NCBI RefSeq assembly: GCF_018394335.1
Contig: NZ_CP074572.1
Coordinates: 558,001-622,000 of the forward strand
DNA from: Shewanella dokdonensis
Lineage (GTDB): Bacteria > Pseudomonadota > Gammaproteobacteria > Enterobacterales > Shewanellaceae
Direction of reading: 5' to 3'
Length of the DNA: 64,000 bases
The position numbers and the translations under genes were made by a program. Each line of letters opens with the position of its first letter. Positions within the stretch are counted from its first letter, which is position 1. Positions 9,148 to 19,870 of the stretch are shown here, piece by piece. Under the pieces are notes generated by a model, which did not search any database, was not told where the DNA came from, and saw nothing but the letters and a program-made list of their open reading frames with translations.

Positions 9148-10246
9148 TTTCATACTGCTGAGCTATCCAATTCTGGTATTCGCTATTTTCCACATTGTCG
9201 ACCCATTGCTGATTATCCAAATACCAGTGAATGGTTTTTCGAATACCTGTTTCAAAGGTTTCTAGTGGCTTAAACCCGAGTTCGGTTTCAATTTTTGAGC
9301 AATCAACAGCATATCGACGATCATGCCCAGCACGGTCTTTTACGTGAGTAATAAGTGTTCTAGCTGTCAGACCTTTGGCACAAGGAGAATCAGGATAACG
9401 CTCAACAAGTGTGGGATTAGCGACAAACTCAGCGTCCATTAACTCACACAACAAAGTCACAATATCAATGTTCTGCCATTCATTTACACCACCGATATTG
9501 TAAGTTTCGCCAACGGTTCCGCAGGTAAGTACTAACTCTATTCCCCGGCAATGATCTTCTACAAATAGCCAGTCACGAACCTGTTTTCCATCACCATAAA
9601 TGGGTAAAGATTTACCTTGCAGAATATTGGTCAAACATAAGGGAATGAGTTTTTCCGGATATTGGTAATAACCGTAGTTGTTAGTACAATTAGTTACCGT
9701 TACCTGTAATCCGTAGGTATGGTGGTAAGCACGCACCAAATGATCTGATGCTGCTTTAGATGCCGCATACGGTGAATTGGGTTTACAGGGAGAGTCTTCC
9801 GTAAAAGGCAATTCAGCGGCAGTAAGAGAGCCATATACTTCATCGGTTGAAATGTGATGAAAACGATGGGGTAACGGATTTTTCGGATCGGATAGCCATA
9901 CATTACGAGCTGCTTTTAACAAGCTGTGTGTACCAATCACATTGGTATCAATAAAGGCATCAGGCCCCATAATGGATCTATCTACATGCGATTCCGCGGC
10001 AAAGTGAACGACAGTGTCTATCTGCTCTTCACGCAACAGCCCCTCAACCAGCACAGTGTCACAAATGTTACCTTTCACAAAACGAAAATGTGGGTTAGCA
10101 ACGAACGGCTGCAATGTGTCCAGATTTCCCGCATACGTTAATGCGTCGAGGACTACGATGTAATCGTTTGGGTGATGAGCAAACCAATAATGAACAAAAT
10201 TAGCCCCAATAAAGCCCGCGCCACCGGTGATCAGTAATCTTTTCAT
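9137..10246 (-). CDS. rfbB: dTDP-glucose 4,6-dehydratase
   Basis: This is the second step of dTDP-L-rhamnose synthesis, dTDP-glucose to dTDP-4-keto-6-deoxyglucose. The Rossmann motif GGAGFIGANF is at the N-terminus, and the catalytic signature STDEVYGSL and YAASKAASDHLV (Y-x3-K) follow. The 369-residue length is slightly above the usual 350-360. I take the ATG at 10246 (AGGA ribosome-binding site 7 bases upstream) rather than the overlapping ATG at 10276, which would add ten unconserved residues. It is the last gene of the rfbD-A-C-B cluster. Confidence 0.93.
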   Translation of the reverse strand: MKRLLITGGAGFIGANFVHYWFAHHPNDYIVVLDALTYAGNLDTLQPFVANPHFRFVKGNICDTVLVEGLLREEQIDTVVHFAAESHVDRSIMGPDAFIDTNVIGTHSLLKAARNVWLSDPKNPLPHRFHHISTDEVYGSLTAAELPFTEDSPCKPNSPYAASKAASDHLVRAYHHTYGLQVTVTNCTNNYGYYQYPEKLIPLCLTNILQGKSLPIYGDGKQVRDWLFVEDHCRGIELVLTCGTVGETYNIGGVNEWQNIDIVTLLCELMDAEFVANPTLVERYPDSPCAKGLTARTLITHVKDRAGHDRRYAVDCSKIETELGFKPLETFETGIRKTIHWYLDNQQWVDNVENSEYQNWIAQQYESRG

Positions 10247-10272
10247 ATAGGAGTCCTGGGACTTATTGTTGC

Positions 10273-10818
10273 TCAAAATGTAACGGCATTTTTAAACCAC
10301 TGAGCATTTTTATCTTTTACGGATAATGACGGCATTTCACCGTTGAGCAAAGGCCATTTAATGGCAAGTTCAGGATCATCCCAACGGACGGAGTGCTCCG
10401 CTTGTGGGTTGTAGTAGTCAGTACAGCGGTAAAGACATTCTGCTGTTTCAGTTGTCACATAGAACCCATGAGCGAACCCTTCCGGCACCCATAATTGCCT
10501 TTGATTTTCTGCAGAAAGTAGCACACCGACCCACTGACCAAAGGTAGCGGAAGTCTTGCGCATATCTACTGCCACATCAAACACTTCACCAATAACAACA
10601 CGAGCCAATTTGCCCTGAGTATTTTCTGTTTGATAGTGAAGACCTCGTAGAGTACCCCGATAGGATTTTGAATGGTTATCCTGAACAAAATGGCGTTCAC
10701 ATACATTTTGGTTAAACCAATCTTCACGCCAGGATTCCATGAAAAAACCGCGAGTATCTCCGAAAATCTCTGGCTCGATTATTTTTACATCAGGGATGTT
10801 GGTCGCAACAACTCTCAT
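10273..10818 (-). CDS. rfbC: dTDP-4-dehydrorhamnose 3,5-epimerase
   Basis: This 181-residue cupin-fold epimerase has the expected motifs [20 protein letters not shown] (catalytic His) and [10 protein letters not shown]. It inverts C3 and C5 of dTDP-4-keto-6-deoxyglucose. Its ATG overlaps the stop of rfbA by four bases (ATGA), indicating tight coupling in the rfb operon. Confidence 0.95.
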   Translation of the reverse strand: MRVVATNIPDVKIIEPEIFGDTRGFFMESWREDWFNQNVCERHFVQDNHSKSYRGTLRGLHYQTENTQGKLARVVIGEVFDVAVDMRKTSATFGQWVGVLLSAENQRQLWVPEGFAHGFYVTTETAECLYRCTDYYNPQAEHSVRWDDPELAIKWPLLNGEMPSLSVKDKNAQWFKNAVTF

Positions 10819-11699
10819 GTGTTATCCCATTCACTCTCTTGTACTATTCGCATCAAATAAGCCCCATAACCACTTTTTAATAATGGCATGGCTAAGGCTT
10901 CTAACTGTGTTCTGTCGATAAATCCCATGCGGTAAGCCGTTTCTTCTGGAGAAGCCACTTTTTGCCCTTGCCGCTTTTCAAGCACACGAATAAAAATGGC
11001 GGCATCAAGTAAAGAATCATGAGTCCCTGTATCTAACCAGGCTGCACCACGACTGAGTTTTTCAACCCGTAGTTTACCGCGTTTAAGGTAGGCATTGTTG
11101 ATATCTGTTATTTCCAGTTCACCGCGAGCAGAGGGCTTGATACCTTTAGCGATATCCACGACATCGTTGTCATAATAATAAAGCCCTGTAACAACGTAAT
11201 TGGACTTTGGCTTCAAAGGCTTTTCTTCAACAGAAATTGCCGCACCAGCTCTATCAAATTCAACGACCCCATATCGTTCAGGATCCTGGACATAATAGCC
11301 AAATACCGTTGCGCCCTCTTCCCGGCTAGCCGCTTCTTGTAATGTTTTGCTTAACCCGTGCCCGTGGAAAATATTATCCCCTAGGATGAGACATACAGCG
11401 TCAGTTCCGATAAAAGATTCACCAATAATAAAGGCCTGAGCGATACCATCAGGGTTGGGCTGCAACGCATATTCAAGTCGTATGCCCCACTGACTTCCAT
11501 CACCCAAAATTCGTTGATAGGTACTTAAGTCAGCCGGAGTACAGATGATTAATATCTCCCGGATACCGGAGAGCATCAAGGTAGTCAGTGGGTAGTAAAT
11601 CAGAGGCTTATCATAGACAGGCAGCAGCTGTTTGTTGACCCCCAAGGTAGCGGGATGTAAGCGACTGCCATTGCCACCGGCAAGAATAATACCTTTCAT
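10815..11699 (-). CDS. rfbA: Glucose-1-phosphate thymidylyltransferase
   Basis: This 294-residue nucleotidyltransferase begins [20 protein letters not shown], with the nucleotide-binding LAGGxGSRL motif. It also has [13 protein letters not shown] and the later GDNIFHG and [12 protein letters not shown] sugar-binding signatures. It makes dTDP-glucose, the first step of dTDP-L-rhamnose synthesis. Length is normal for RmlA. It overlaps rfbC downstream and lies 33 bases after rfbD. Confidence 0.95.
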   Translation of the reverse strand: MKGIILAGGNGSRLHPATLGVNKQLLPVYDKPLIYYPLTTLMLSGIREILIICTPADLSTYQRILGDGSQWGIRLEYALQPNPDGIAQAFIIGESFIGTDAVCLILGDNIFHGHGLSKTLQEAASREEGATVFGYYVQDPERYGVVEFDRAGAAISVEEKPLKPKSNYVVTGLYYYDNDVVDIAKGIKPSARGELEITDINNAYLKRGKLRVEKLSRGAAWLDTGTHDSLLDAAIFIRVLEKRQGQKVASPEETAYRMGFIDRTQLEALAMPLLKSGYGAYLMRIVQESEWDNT

Positions 11700-11732
11700 T
11701 TAACGTCTCTTGTTTATAGAGAAATACACACG

Positions 11733-12619
11733 TTATTTAGGCATGTATGGCGATAAATCTGCCAAAGCAGCCTTCCAGTCACACGGGGGAATATTAAATA
11801 CTGATTTGATTTTAGCGCAATCTAACCGGGAATTTGCGGGGCGTTTAGCCGCGGAGACATACTCAGTGGAGGCGATTGGCTTTAATTCTGGCATTTGAGT
11901 AAGTACCCCTTGTTGCACTGCACGAGAAAAGATCTCCGATGCGAAATCAAACCAACTTATATAGGGTATCCCAGCATAGTGATGTATCCCCCAATTGCTG
12001 AACTGAGGATCCAACGCCTGCTGCGTCATGTTCAGTAAAGTCGAGGCAATATCCCCTGCATAGGTTGGCCCCCGACTTGGTCAGTAACGACATTTAAGGC
12101 TGTTCGCTGAAGTGCTAATTTCAGCATCGTTTTAACAAAATTATTGCCATGCTCTCCAAACACCCATCCTGTCCGAACAATAAGATGGCGAGGGCAATAC
12201 TCTTTGATAACTAATTCGCCTGCCAGCTTTGAACTGCCATAAACGGATAATGGATTGGTTTGATCTGACTCGAGATAAGCACCTTTCTTCAGTCCGTCAA
12301 AGACATAGTCTGTAGAAAGGTGAATTAACATAGCACCAACTGCGTTCGCGAACTTGGCAAGGTTGATAACGCCTTGAACATTGGTAGCGTAAACTACCGC
12401 TTGGTCAGATTCGGCCTTATCTACTTGGGTATAAGCCGCCGCATTAATAATACACTTTGGCTTATATTGGCTTATTTGCGCTGACAATTTAGCTTCATTA
12501 CAGACATCAAGCTGTTCATGAGACATCGCAATGAATGACACACCAAGAAGCTTTGCTTGCTCACACAAACAAGTTCCTATCTGGCCGCCAGCACCAACGA
12601 GCAATAAATCAACACTCAT
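11733..12619 (-). CDS. rfbD: dTDP-4-dehydrorhamnose reductase, one frameshift
   Basis: The protein starts MSVDLLLVGAGGQIG after an AAGGAT ribosome-binding site and has the SDR catalytic motif YGSSKLAGE. In the run of five G (minus strand) at 12069-12073 the frame is lost; one added G restores VVTDQVGGPTYAGDIA, a conserved RmlD stretch, and about 295 residues in all. The enzyme reduces the 4-keto group using NAD(P)H to give dTDP-L-rhamnose. It is the first gene of the rfbDACB group. Confidence 0.9.
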
Positions 12620-12774
12620 ATCCTTCTATCACGCAAAATTAGGTGGAACACATTCCAACTAAATATATAACATTTATATCAAAGCTTATATAGAAGCCAA
12701 CCTAGTTACACATTCATCCCAATAGCTCACACTAAATTACTGAGCCTAATACTACGACATTTCTGCTGTGCCGT

Positions 12775-13819
12775 GGCTTTGTTTCCTAAATCGACTCAGC
12801 GAACAAAGCCATCATAATTGTTTAAAGATCATACTACACAGTGAGTTTCAGGCATGCCTAGCCCTGTGAGCTTGTTCAACGCTCTCATCATCGCATAAGT
12901 TTCTCCTACCTGAGCGTTATAATTTCGCAGGCTTAATCTGCCACCAAGTAGTTCATGGCAATTTCTGAGATTGACCGACGATGGTAATCATACCGTTTTT
13001 TCCACTGCTTATTTGAACCATGTAGCTGTTGCCAACTGACCGCTAAGTTACGCGGATGCCCTTGTTCCCAGAGCGCAGCACCTTCTCTCGGTGGAATGAG
13101 TACCAAAGCGCGTTTTCTCCGAACGGTATCGTGACAGGCTCTTGTGTCGTAAGCACCATCACCTGAGATATTGCGGATTTTCCGATGGGTTTGCTTGAGC
13201 AAATTCGGCATGACTTCGGCGTCTGTTACACCGGATAAACTCAGTTCTGCGGCGATGATTTCATGGCTATGCGTATCCACAGCAATATGCAGCTTACGCC
13301 ACACTCTCCGTTTACCATCTGTGCCATGTTTTTTCACTTTCCACTCGCCTTCGCCGTAAACCTTTAAGCCCGTCGAGTCGATAGCCAAGTGCTCAATGGT
13401 GCCACGAGTCTTGGTTTTAAACGCAATATTGACGGTTTTTGCACGCTTGCTGATGCAAGTGTAATGTGGGCACGAAAGTGGAATATCACCCAATTTAAAC
13501 ACCGAGTTGATAAAGCCTTGCAACGCTCGCAGTGGCATAGCGAAAACACGTTTAACCATCAGCGCTGTGGTAATGGCTAAGTCGCTAAATACGCGAGGGC
13601 GACCTTTTCCAAGTTGCTCGGCCTTGGCTTTCCAGTGGGCGATAGCGTCCTCATCAATCCAGAAGGTCAGCGAGCCACGATTGATTAAAGCTTGATTGTA
13701 TTGCTTCCAGTTGGTTGTTTTATAGCGAGGTTGGGGCACGGTTGAGGGGTAAGTTGATAGGCTATGCCGATCAGATCAGCGGCTACTGCTTTAGTTCAAC
13801 CAATTTAGGAAACAAAGCC
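12775..13819 (-). mobile_element. IS5-family (IS903-group) insertion sequence
   Basis: This element of 1,045 bases is bounded by terminal inverted repeats beginning GGCTTTGTTTCCTAAAT (left end at 12775, right end at 13819). The transposase and size fit the IS903 group of IS5. The 9-base flanks (12766-12774 and 13820-13828) share only the first four bases, so no target-site duplication is preserved. A decayed relative with the same ends lies at 30338-31030. It sits between rfbD and the sugar-modification genes. Confidence 0.88.
12829..13739 (-). pseudogene. IS903-group transposase with an internal deletion
   Basis: The frame opens at a GTG (13739) and runs PRYKTTNWKQYNQALINRG, through the DDE catalytic region (LAIDSTGLKVYGEGEW, SGDGAYDTRA), to YHRRSISEIAM. 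There it meets a premature stop at 12933. The expected C-terminus (LLGGRLSLRNYNAQVGETYA to ETHCVV) continues in another frame down to 12829. The junction lacks about a dozen bases compared with relatives, so this is a real small deletion rather than a one-base shift. The element is probably not self-mobile. Confidence 0.82.
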
Positions 13820-13919
13820 CTGTTTTTGGCGATTACAGAATACTACCTATAGGCACTTGATCTCTTCTCACCGATTAACCATGAGTGATGCACTTATTAT
13901 CTGAATTCGGGAGTTCTAT

Positions 13920-14993
13920 TTAATCAATAGGAACGTTCTGCTCCACATAAGTGGCAATATATTTGGCTAATAACTTATTACCATTAACAGTTAGATGTCC
14001 AAAACCATCTAAAAAAAATTGTTCTTTATGATGATCGTAAATATGGTTTAAGTCTATAATTTCCTCATGTTTTTTAGATATTGGCTCAAGTTTTTTCATC
14101 AATTGGGCTAATACTTCTTTGTCCGGTCCTAATTGAATTTTTACATTGTCAATATTAGCCCGATTTCCCCAAGGAACTGGAGGAATGAAAATTAATGTTT
14201 TTGTATTCAGTGAGCGTCCATAATCTAACAACTGTTGAAAACGGAAAGTGATTTGCTGCACCATATGTGTTTGTTCACTTGCGCTTTGGCAGCCTGATGG
14301 GTTCGCTTCTATAGTCGATATTTTTTGGATGATTATTCTTGGAATTGAAATCAAAGCAGGTAATTGATATTTATCGCTCTGTTCCATTTGCCACTGGGAG
14401 AGTATTTCAGGATTTTCAAAACATTCAGAGTAAAAATCAATTGGTCCATTGACAATAATCGCTAAATCATATTTATGACCAGATGATGTAATACGTCTCC
14501 AATTCACTAAGTTTAAGGCTGTTGATTGACTTGGAACAGAATAGTTATCAATAACATACTCAGGTAATAGATTCTCGAGTTGAGCAGCGAAACTCTGTGC
14601 ATCATTATTGTAATATCCGAAACTTTGTGATGAACCTAAAATTAATAATCGTTTTTGAGGAGTTTTAGCATCGTGTGCCTTTGTTGTTAAAATTCGTCGA
14701 CCCTGCTCATCGATATGATAAATCCCGTGATCGCCAGGAATCGCCATTTTCCCAATAAAAGGAATATAGTGATATTTTAGATACTTTTGAGTTTCAATGA
14801 AATTTTCAATATATTCTGCCTGAACAACACTATTAGGTAACATTTTTTTCAATAAATTAGTTCTATTGTATATTTCTTGATTTTTATGATGTTGAACTCG
14901 AGCATATAATAAAAAATCACTAGTGCCATCTAATATTAAAACTAAAATTCCCAGCATGACCAATAGCACAATAACTTTCTTGATTGTATTCAT
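13920..14993 (-). CDS. Membrane-anchored SGNH-hydrolase-like protein (DltD-like position)
   Basis: This 357-residue protein has one N-terminal membrane segment (about residues 6-26) and then an extracytoplasmic domain. SGNH blocks are visible: GSSQSFGYY (block I, nucleophile Ser, about residue 120) and DGFGHLTVNG (block V Asp/His) near the C-terminus. Such proteins often partner MBOAT acyltransferases, like DltD with DltB or AlgJ/AlgX with AlgI. It lies 12 bases downstream of the MBOAT gene, so joint action in O-acylation of the polysaccharide is likely. Hydrolase versus transferase activity is undetermined. Confidence 0.78.
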   Translation of the reverse strand: MNTIKKVIVLLVMLGILVLILDGTSDFLLYARVQHHKNQEIYNRTNLLKKMLPNSVVQAEYIENFIETQKYLKYHYIPFIGKMAIPGDHGIYHIDEQGRRILTTKAHDAKTPQKRLLILGSSQSFGYYNNDAQSFAAQLENLLPEYVIDNYSVPSQSTALNLVNWRRITSSGHKYDLAIIVNGPIDFYSECFENPEILSQWQMEQSDKYQLPALISIPRIIIQKISTIEANPSGCQSASEQTHMVQQITFRFQQLLDYGRSLNTKTLIFIPPVPWGNRANIDNVKIQLGPDKEVLAQLMKKLEPISKKHEEIIDLNHIYDHHKEQFFLDGFGHLTVNGNKLLAKYIATYVEQNVPID

Positions 14994-15005
14994 AATTCAG
15001 CCAAA

Positions 15006-16347
15006 TTAAAAATCAAAATAATAAAAACTTTCAGGGCGTTGAGCAGCAACCATTGCACACCCCAAAATAACAATAGAGGCTATGGGGACTATCAGCACTG
15101 GTGTAACTTTTGAAAAATAATGACGGATCTCATTTACTCGATCAATATTATGCAATAGTAATGTAATTAGGCTCAAACTTATCACTTCCCAATGCATAGA
15201 GTCAATTTGGAATTCGTTAATATAGAATAATTGATGATAGTAATCAGTTGCGACTGATATAGAGGAACAGCGGAATAAGATTAGCAAGGTACTCCACAGG
15301 AAAAAATTCAGTGCTATAGAAATTGGCTTTAAGTATGGATAGCGATTAATTAGCTTTGCATAACCAATATAGCTCTCGAACATCATAATTCCCCCTTGAA
15401 TTCCTCCCCATAGTACAAAGTTCCAGCTAGCCCCATGCCATAGACCGGAGATCAACATAGTTAAAAAAATTGGTAAATAACGTAGCGAATTTCGACAATA
15501 ACGAACTAAAGGGATGAAGACATAATCTCTCAACCAGAAACTTAAAGTCATATGCCAACGTTTCCAAGTTTCGGTAAGTGAATATGCCAAATAAGGAGAA
15601 TGAAAATTCTCTGGAAAACGGATACCTAACATGCCAGCTGTTGCAATGGCCATATCTGAATAAGCACTAAAATCACAGTAAATTTGGATTGTAAAGCCAA
15701 CGGCTGCGATTACTAAATCATATGTATGATAATTTTGTGGTGCCAGAAAAATTGGATCAATATAGCTGGCAAGCTGATCAGCAATCAATACCTTTTTTAT
15801 CATCCCAACTGCAAATAAAGGAATATTATAAATAATACTATCTTTAGTTACCTTGATACACTTTAGCTGAGGTATCAATTGATGGCTTCGCAAGATCGGC
15901 CCAGCAATTAAATGAGGGAAAAACTAATGTATAGCGCAATATCTAGCCAGCTTGTTTTTTTTTCTATCGCATGAGAACGATCAACAACTAAACTAATTAA
16001 TGTAAAAGTAATAAAAGAAATACCTAATGGTAATCCAGTATGTAGACGGTAATCAATTCCTAAAGATTGTAATATGAAATTTGTATATTTAAAAAATATA
16101 AGTGGTAATAGAATGACAATAATCCAGAATACTATCTGCCGTTTTATTGAGTATCTGAGTAGGTAACAGGCCATACTGCCTATTATCATATAAAAAACTA
16201 AAATGCCAATATAATGAGTATTCCAAAATGCATAAAAAATTATACTGCAAAGAATAAGGATAAACTTATTCCACCTATCTGGACACCATCGAATAATGAT
16301 GAGAACACTAATAAAAAAATCAAAAAACTAGGTAATTGAAAAAGCAT
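15006..16347 (-). CDS. MBOAT-family O-acyltransferase (AlgI/DltB-like), two frameshifts
   Basis: The ATG at 16347 begins MLFQLPSFLIF, the usual AlgI-family start. One base missing in the T run at 16313-16319 (minus strand) and one at 15919-15923 break the gene into three frames. Restoring them gives about 447 residues with many membrane helices and the family segments PHLIAGPILRSHQL, CDFSAYSDMAIA, and the active-site region SGLWHGASWNFVLWG (the His is the MBOAT catalytic residue). It should move acyl groups across the inner membrane onto a glycan. It is located between the carbamoyltransferase and an SGNH partner. Confidence 0.85.
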
Positions 16348-16365
16348 GTATCATCCTTTGACAGG

Positions 16366-18124
16366 CTAATCTAAAGCATAGTGGTATTTTTTATAGAGTT
16401 GGCTATCTTGCTCTGTCTTTAACAAAACAATATTACCAATCACCAAAAGATCAATCCCGGTATTCATAAAGCAATTAAATGCATCTTCAGGAGAAAGCAC
16501 CATTGGTTCACCACGAACATTCAAGCTAGTATTAACCAGCATTGGACAATTCGTTATTGATTTAAATGTTTGTAATAAATGGTAAAATTTTTCATTACCT
16601 ACTTTGGAAACTGTTTGTAACCTAGCCGTTCCATCTACATGAATGACTGATGGAACTTGCTCTGCGACCCCAGGTTTAGCCTGATAGATAAAATTCATAT
16701 GTGGTGATGAACCTGTTATATCAAACCAATCCCCAACATCATCTTCTAGGATTGCTGGAGCAAAAGGGCGAAAAGATTCGCGATATTTAATTTTAAGGTT
16801 TAAATCACGTTGCAAATTAGCAACTCTAGGATCAGCTAAAATCGAACGATTTCCTAAAGCCCTAGGACCAAATTCAGCGGATCCTTGCATCCACGCTACA
16901 ATTTTTCCCTCAGCTAATGCCTGCGCGGTCTGGATAAACAATTTCCCATCCGCAACCAGGGTATATTTCGCATTCAACCTTTCCAGTTGATTTTGTATTT
17001 GTTCTTGATTAAACGCTGCGCCTAGGTAAGGCATATAGCCATCTTGGACAATTCTAGGCTGTTTGAGATAAAGATGTTGGCATATAAATGCAGCACCAAG
17101 CGCACTACCGGCATCACCTGCAGCGGGTTGGATCCAAACGCGGTCAAACGGCCCACTCTTTAGCACTTTCCCTGTCGCAGCACAATTTAATGCTACGCCT
17201 CCTCCAAGACACAAATTGGTTTGTCCTGTTATCCGCTTAACATAATCGGCTAACTGTAAAAAAAGGTCATCGGTTACGGCCTGTAACGAAGCCGCAATAT
17301 CCATATGTTCTTGCAGCAATTTACTTTCTGGTGTTCTTGGGGGAATTTTAAATAACTTTGCTAACTCTGACCCATACATCCGTAGTTCGGTTGCAAACCG
17401 GAAAAAATGCATATTCAGATGGAAGCTACCGTCTGCTTTAATATCAATCAGATGTTCTTTAATCACATTTGCGTATATGGGCTGACCATAAGGAGCAAGC
17501 CCCATCACCTTGTACTCACCTGAATTCACTTTAAATCCAAGGAAAGCTGTAATTGCAGAATAAAGCATCCCCAGCGAATGGGGGAAAGATAGCTCCGCAA
17601 TCCGTTCAATCCGTTCTCCATGCCCCACACTAATTGTCGTTGTTGCCCATTCTCCAACACCATCAATAGTAAGAATCGCAGCAGAGGTAAAAGGGGATGG
17701 GTAAAAAGCTGCTGCGCAATGGGATAAATGATGTTCGGAAAAAGTAGCTTTTTATTCCACTGTTTTCCCCCTCTAATTCAGTTAAACTCCTAGTAATCGA
17801 TACTTTTTGAAAAATTTTATCCTTTAACCAAACGGGTATCGCCTGGCAAAAAAGCTCATATCCTTTGGGGGCAAACCGAATACAGGTCTCCAAGATCCGC
17901 TCAAATTTAATGAATGGCTTTTCATAAAAGATCACATAGTCAATGTCTTCCATGGTCAGTTGGTTATCCGCTAACATCCATTGAATGGCTGATTTTGGGA
18001 ACCGATCATCATTCTTTATCCGCGAAAATCGTTCTTCCTGAATAGCAGCAACGATTTTACCGTCTTTGAGTAGTACCGCTGCACTATCATGATAAAAAGC
18101 AGAAATACCAAGAATATAGGTCAT
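16366..18124 (-). CDS. NodU/CmcH-family carbamoyltransferase, one frameshift
   Basis: The protein starts MTYILGISAFYHDSAAVLL. The frame is lost at 17737-17738, inside the conserved motif EHHLSHCAAAFYPSPF; one extra C restores it, giving about 585 residues. The C-terminal YrdC-like half contains GGVALNCAATGKVL, QPAAGDAGSALGAA and FGPRALGNRSILADPR, all family hallmarks. These enzymes use carbamoyl phosphate and ATP to put a carbamoyl group on a hydroxyl of sugars or secondary metabolites. The neighbours (SxtJ-like, DUF5989, SGNH) form a recurring set with this enzyme. Confidence 0.9.
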
Positions 18125-18136
18125 CCGTATCTATTC

Positions 18137-18532
18137 CTAAAATTGCCGGTTTAAATCATCAGCAGCCAATTCCTTCTGTTCAGGAGCGGCCCAATATGAA
18201 GTTTCTTTTTTATTAATTTTTAAGCAGATCTTTTTAGGTCTCACTATACGGAGAATCCAACTCATGGGGGTAATAACAATATAAAACAGTAGCCAAAACA
18301 ACAGTTTTCTAAGCTTTAGATGAAGTAGATCTAATAAACTGATTAATAAAGATAATTTCAGAGGTGCCCATACTCCATATATCAGAAAAATGAAGGAAAA
18401 TGGCAGGGACCATAACCATAACTGCCCATGTATCCATGTTACAATTACCGATAGCATCACCATACTACAACATAAGGCGAGTAATTTTAGTCGAATTGAC
18501 TTGACATCGGGCTTTTCGTGGTTATTTAGCAC
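18137..18532 (-). CDS. SxtJ-family small membrane protein
   Basis: About 131 residues with two hydrophobic stretches, ending in the family-like segment FYIVITPMSWILRIV and a SYW motif near the C-terminus. SxtJ-type proteins have no proven function but often sit beside NodU/CmcH carbamoyltransferases. I choose a GTG start at 18532, just past the restored end of the SGNH gene. An upstream ATG at 18592 would overlap that gene by about 55 bases and adds residues unlike the family. Confidence 0.65.
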   Translation of the reverse strand: MLNNHEKPDVKSIRLKLLALCCSMVMLSVIVTWIHGQLWLWSLPFSFIFLIYGVWAPLKLSLLISLLDLLHLKLRKLLFWLLFYIVITPMSWILRIVRPKKICLKINKKETSYWAAPEQKELAADDLNRQF

Positions 18533-18536
18533 TTGC

Positions 18537-19489
18537 TTACCTTGGTATCTTATCTGCAATAGCCTTCGATATAATCTCAAACGCTGCTGCATTTAAATGG
18601 ATATCTTGAGGTGAAACCCAAAATGATGAAGTAGGAGCGCCTTGTAACAGGGGAGCAGATCTATATACGTAAATCCATATTGTTCTGCATAGCGCTTAGT
18701 CTCCTGTTCCATAAATCCAAACTGATAGTGGTTAAAATCGTGCATTTCAGGCACGGATGCAATGATCACTCGGGCATTATGTACCTGGGTAATATGCTTT
18801 AACTGATTAAAGGCACTTGTTAATATTGCCTGACCAGCCTCGCTTTGCCATTGTTGTTGATATCCATGTAGCAGTGCTTGTTCACCAAATTCACCACTCA
18901 TTAGCTGCTTTATAAATGTCAAGGCCAGTGCTGCCAATTCACTATGTTTCACAAACCATCCCGGCTCTTGTGTTATTACTTTAGCCGTCGCTCTAGGTGT
19001 CACAAGTACAATAAGTGTATCAGCTTTAATTTTTTGATTAATTTTTGACCAAAGCTTCACTGACTGAGCCATATTCATATTTCCCACACCCGCATTTACC
19101 ACATCAAATTTTTCTGGTAAGCGTTGTGCGAGTTGCCCTCGAAGGCTCTGTTGATCGGAGATTCCCCATCCTAAGGCTATTGAGTCCCCCACTATCGCAA
19201 CACGATGCTGAGCATGGCTATCAGGTCGAGGTCCACGCATACCAAACTCATTGGTTTGGATTATCACATTCTGTAAGGTTGCGGAATGATTCGGAAGATG
19301 TTGATGCCCGATCTCGGGATCAGGACTTTTCTCTTTCAACAACTTCGCATAACGCCACATTTCGATCACATAGTTTTGTTGATCCATGGTGGCCACTCGG
19401 ACAACCCCTTCACCAGCTAACAAAGCTAGAATAATCCCCAACGACATCAATAGTAGGTTGCGTCCCCACGAGCGAATCCACATAAACAC
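18537..19489 (-). CDS. SGNH/GDSL hydrolase family protein, one frameshift
   Basis: An N-terminal signal anchor (about residues 10-30) is followed by an SGNH domain with block I GDSIALGWG (Ser about residue 100) and NAGVGNMN (block II/III Gly/Asn). The visible frame stops at 18593. One missing base in the G run at 18650-18653 (minus-strand C run) restores SPQDIHLNAAAF, the block V Asp/His motif, and an end at 18537 (about 317 residues). It is probably periplasmic and may remove or transfer an ester group on the glycan. It is part of the carbamoyltransferase gene set. Confidence 0.78.
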
Positions 19490-19513
19490 CTCAATTAAAG
19501 AACATCAGATAGC

Positions 19514-19669
19514 TTAGAAAATGGCGTATATGAAAGGCGCCCAACTCGAACTACCGGTAAACACAAACAATACTGATAACACGAGTAAAACAACTAAGAA
19601 AGGAATGAGGAGCATCCGACTTTTCTTAGAAAAGAAAAAACTCATTAGCTCTAGAAAAATTTCTTTCAT
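19514..19669 (-). CDS. DUF5989-family small membrane protein
   Basis: This 51-residue protein has one membrane helix (LLIPFLVVLLVLSVLFVF) and the C-terminal signature SSWAPFIYAIF. Proteins like this occur next to carbamoyltransferase and SxtJ genes, and their function is unknown. The ATG at 19669 is preferred over one at 19696 because family members begin with an MKE-type N-terminus. It is the first gene of the minus-strand modification set and faces the plus-strand ligases across about 200 AT-rich bases that must hold divergent promoters. Confidence 0.72.
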   Translation of the reverse strand: MKEIFLELMSFFFSKKSRMLLIPFLVVLLVLSVLFVFTGSSSWAPFIYAIF

Positions 19670-19870
19670 ATGGTAACCCTTGGAATCAAAGCACAAGGTA
19701 AGTAGTCTATATTAACTGACAAATAAAAATACAGCTGTAACCAGTTGAATATTTGTGCAATTAAATTTTGTTCAAATGGTCAGCTACGTCTTGCACGAAT
19801 ATGAAAATAGTATAGTTGCTCAAACTATTGTCAGTTACCGTAAAAATAGTTCGCAAATTTTGATGGCTCA

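Noticed and set aside
12766..13828. A 9-base target duplication around the IS903-group element
   Set aside because: The flanks share only their first four bases, so the duplication is absent or lost.
16366..18532. A saxitoxin-like biosynthesis cluster (carbamoyltransferase plus SxtJ)
   Set aside because: The families also occur in polysaccharide loci and no other saxitoxin-type genes are present.
19697..19870. A promoter with TTGCAC and TATAGT boxes near 19793-19818
   Set aside because: The spacing of about 14 bases is too short for a normal sigma-70 promoter, so I do not call it.
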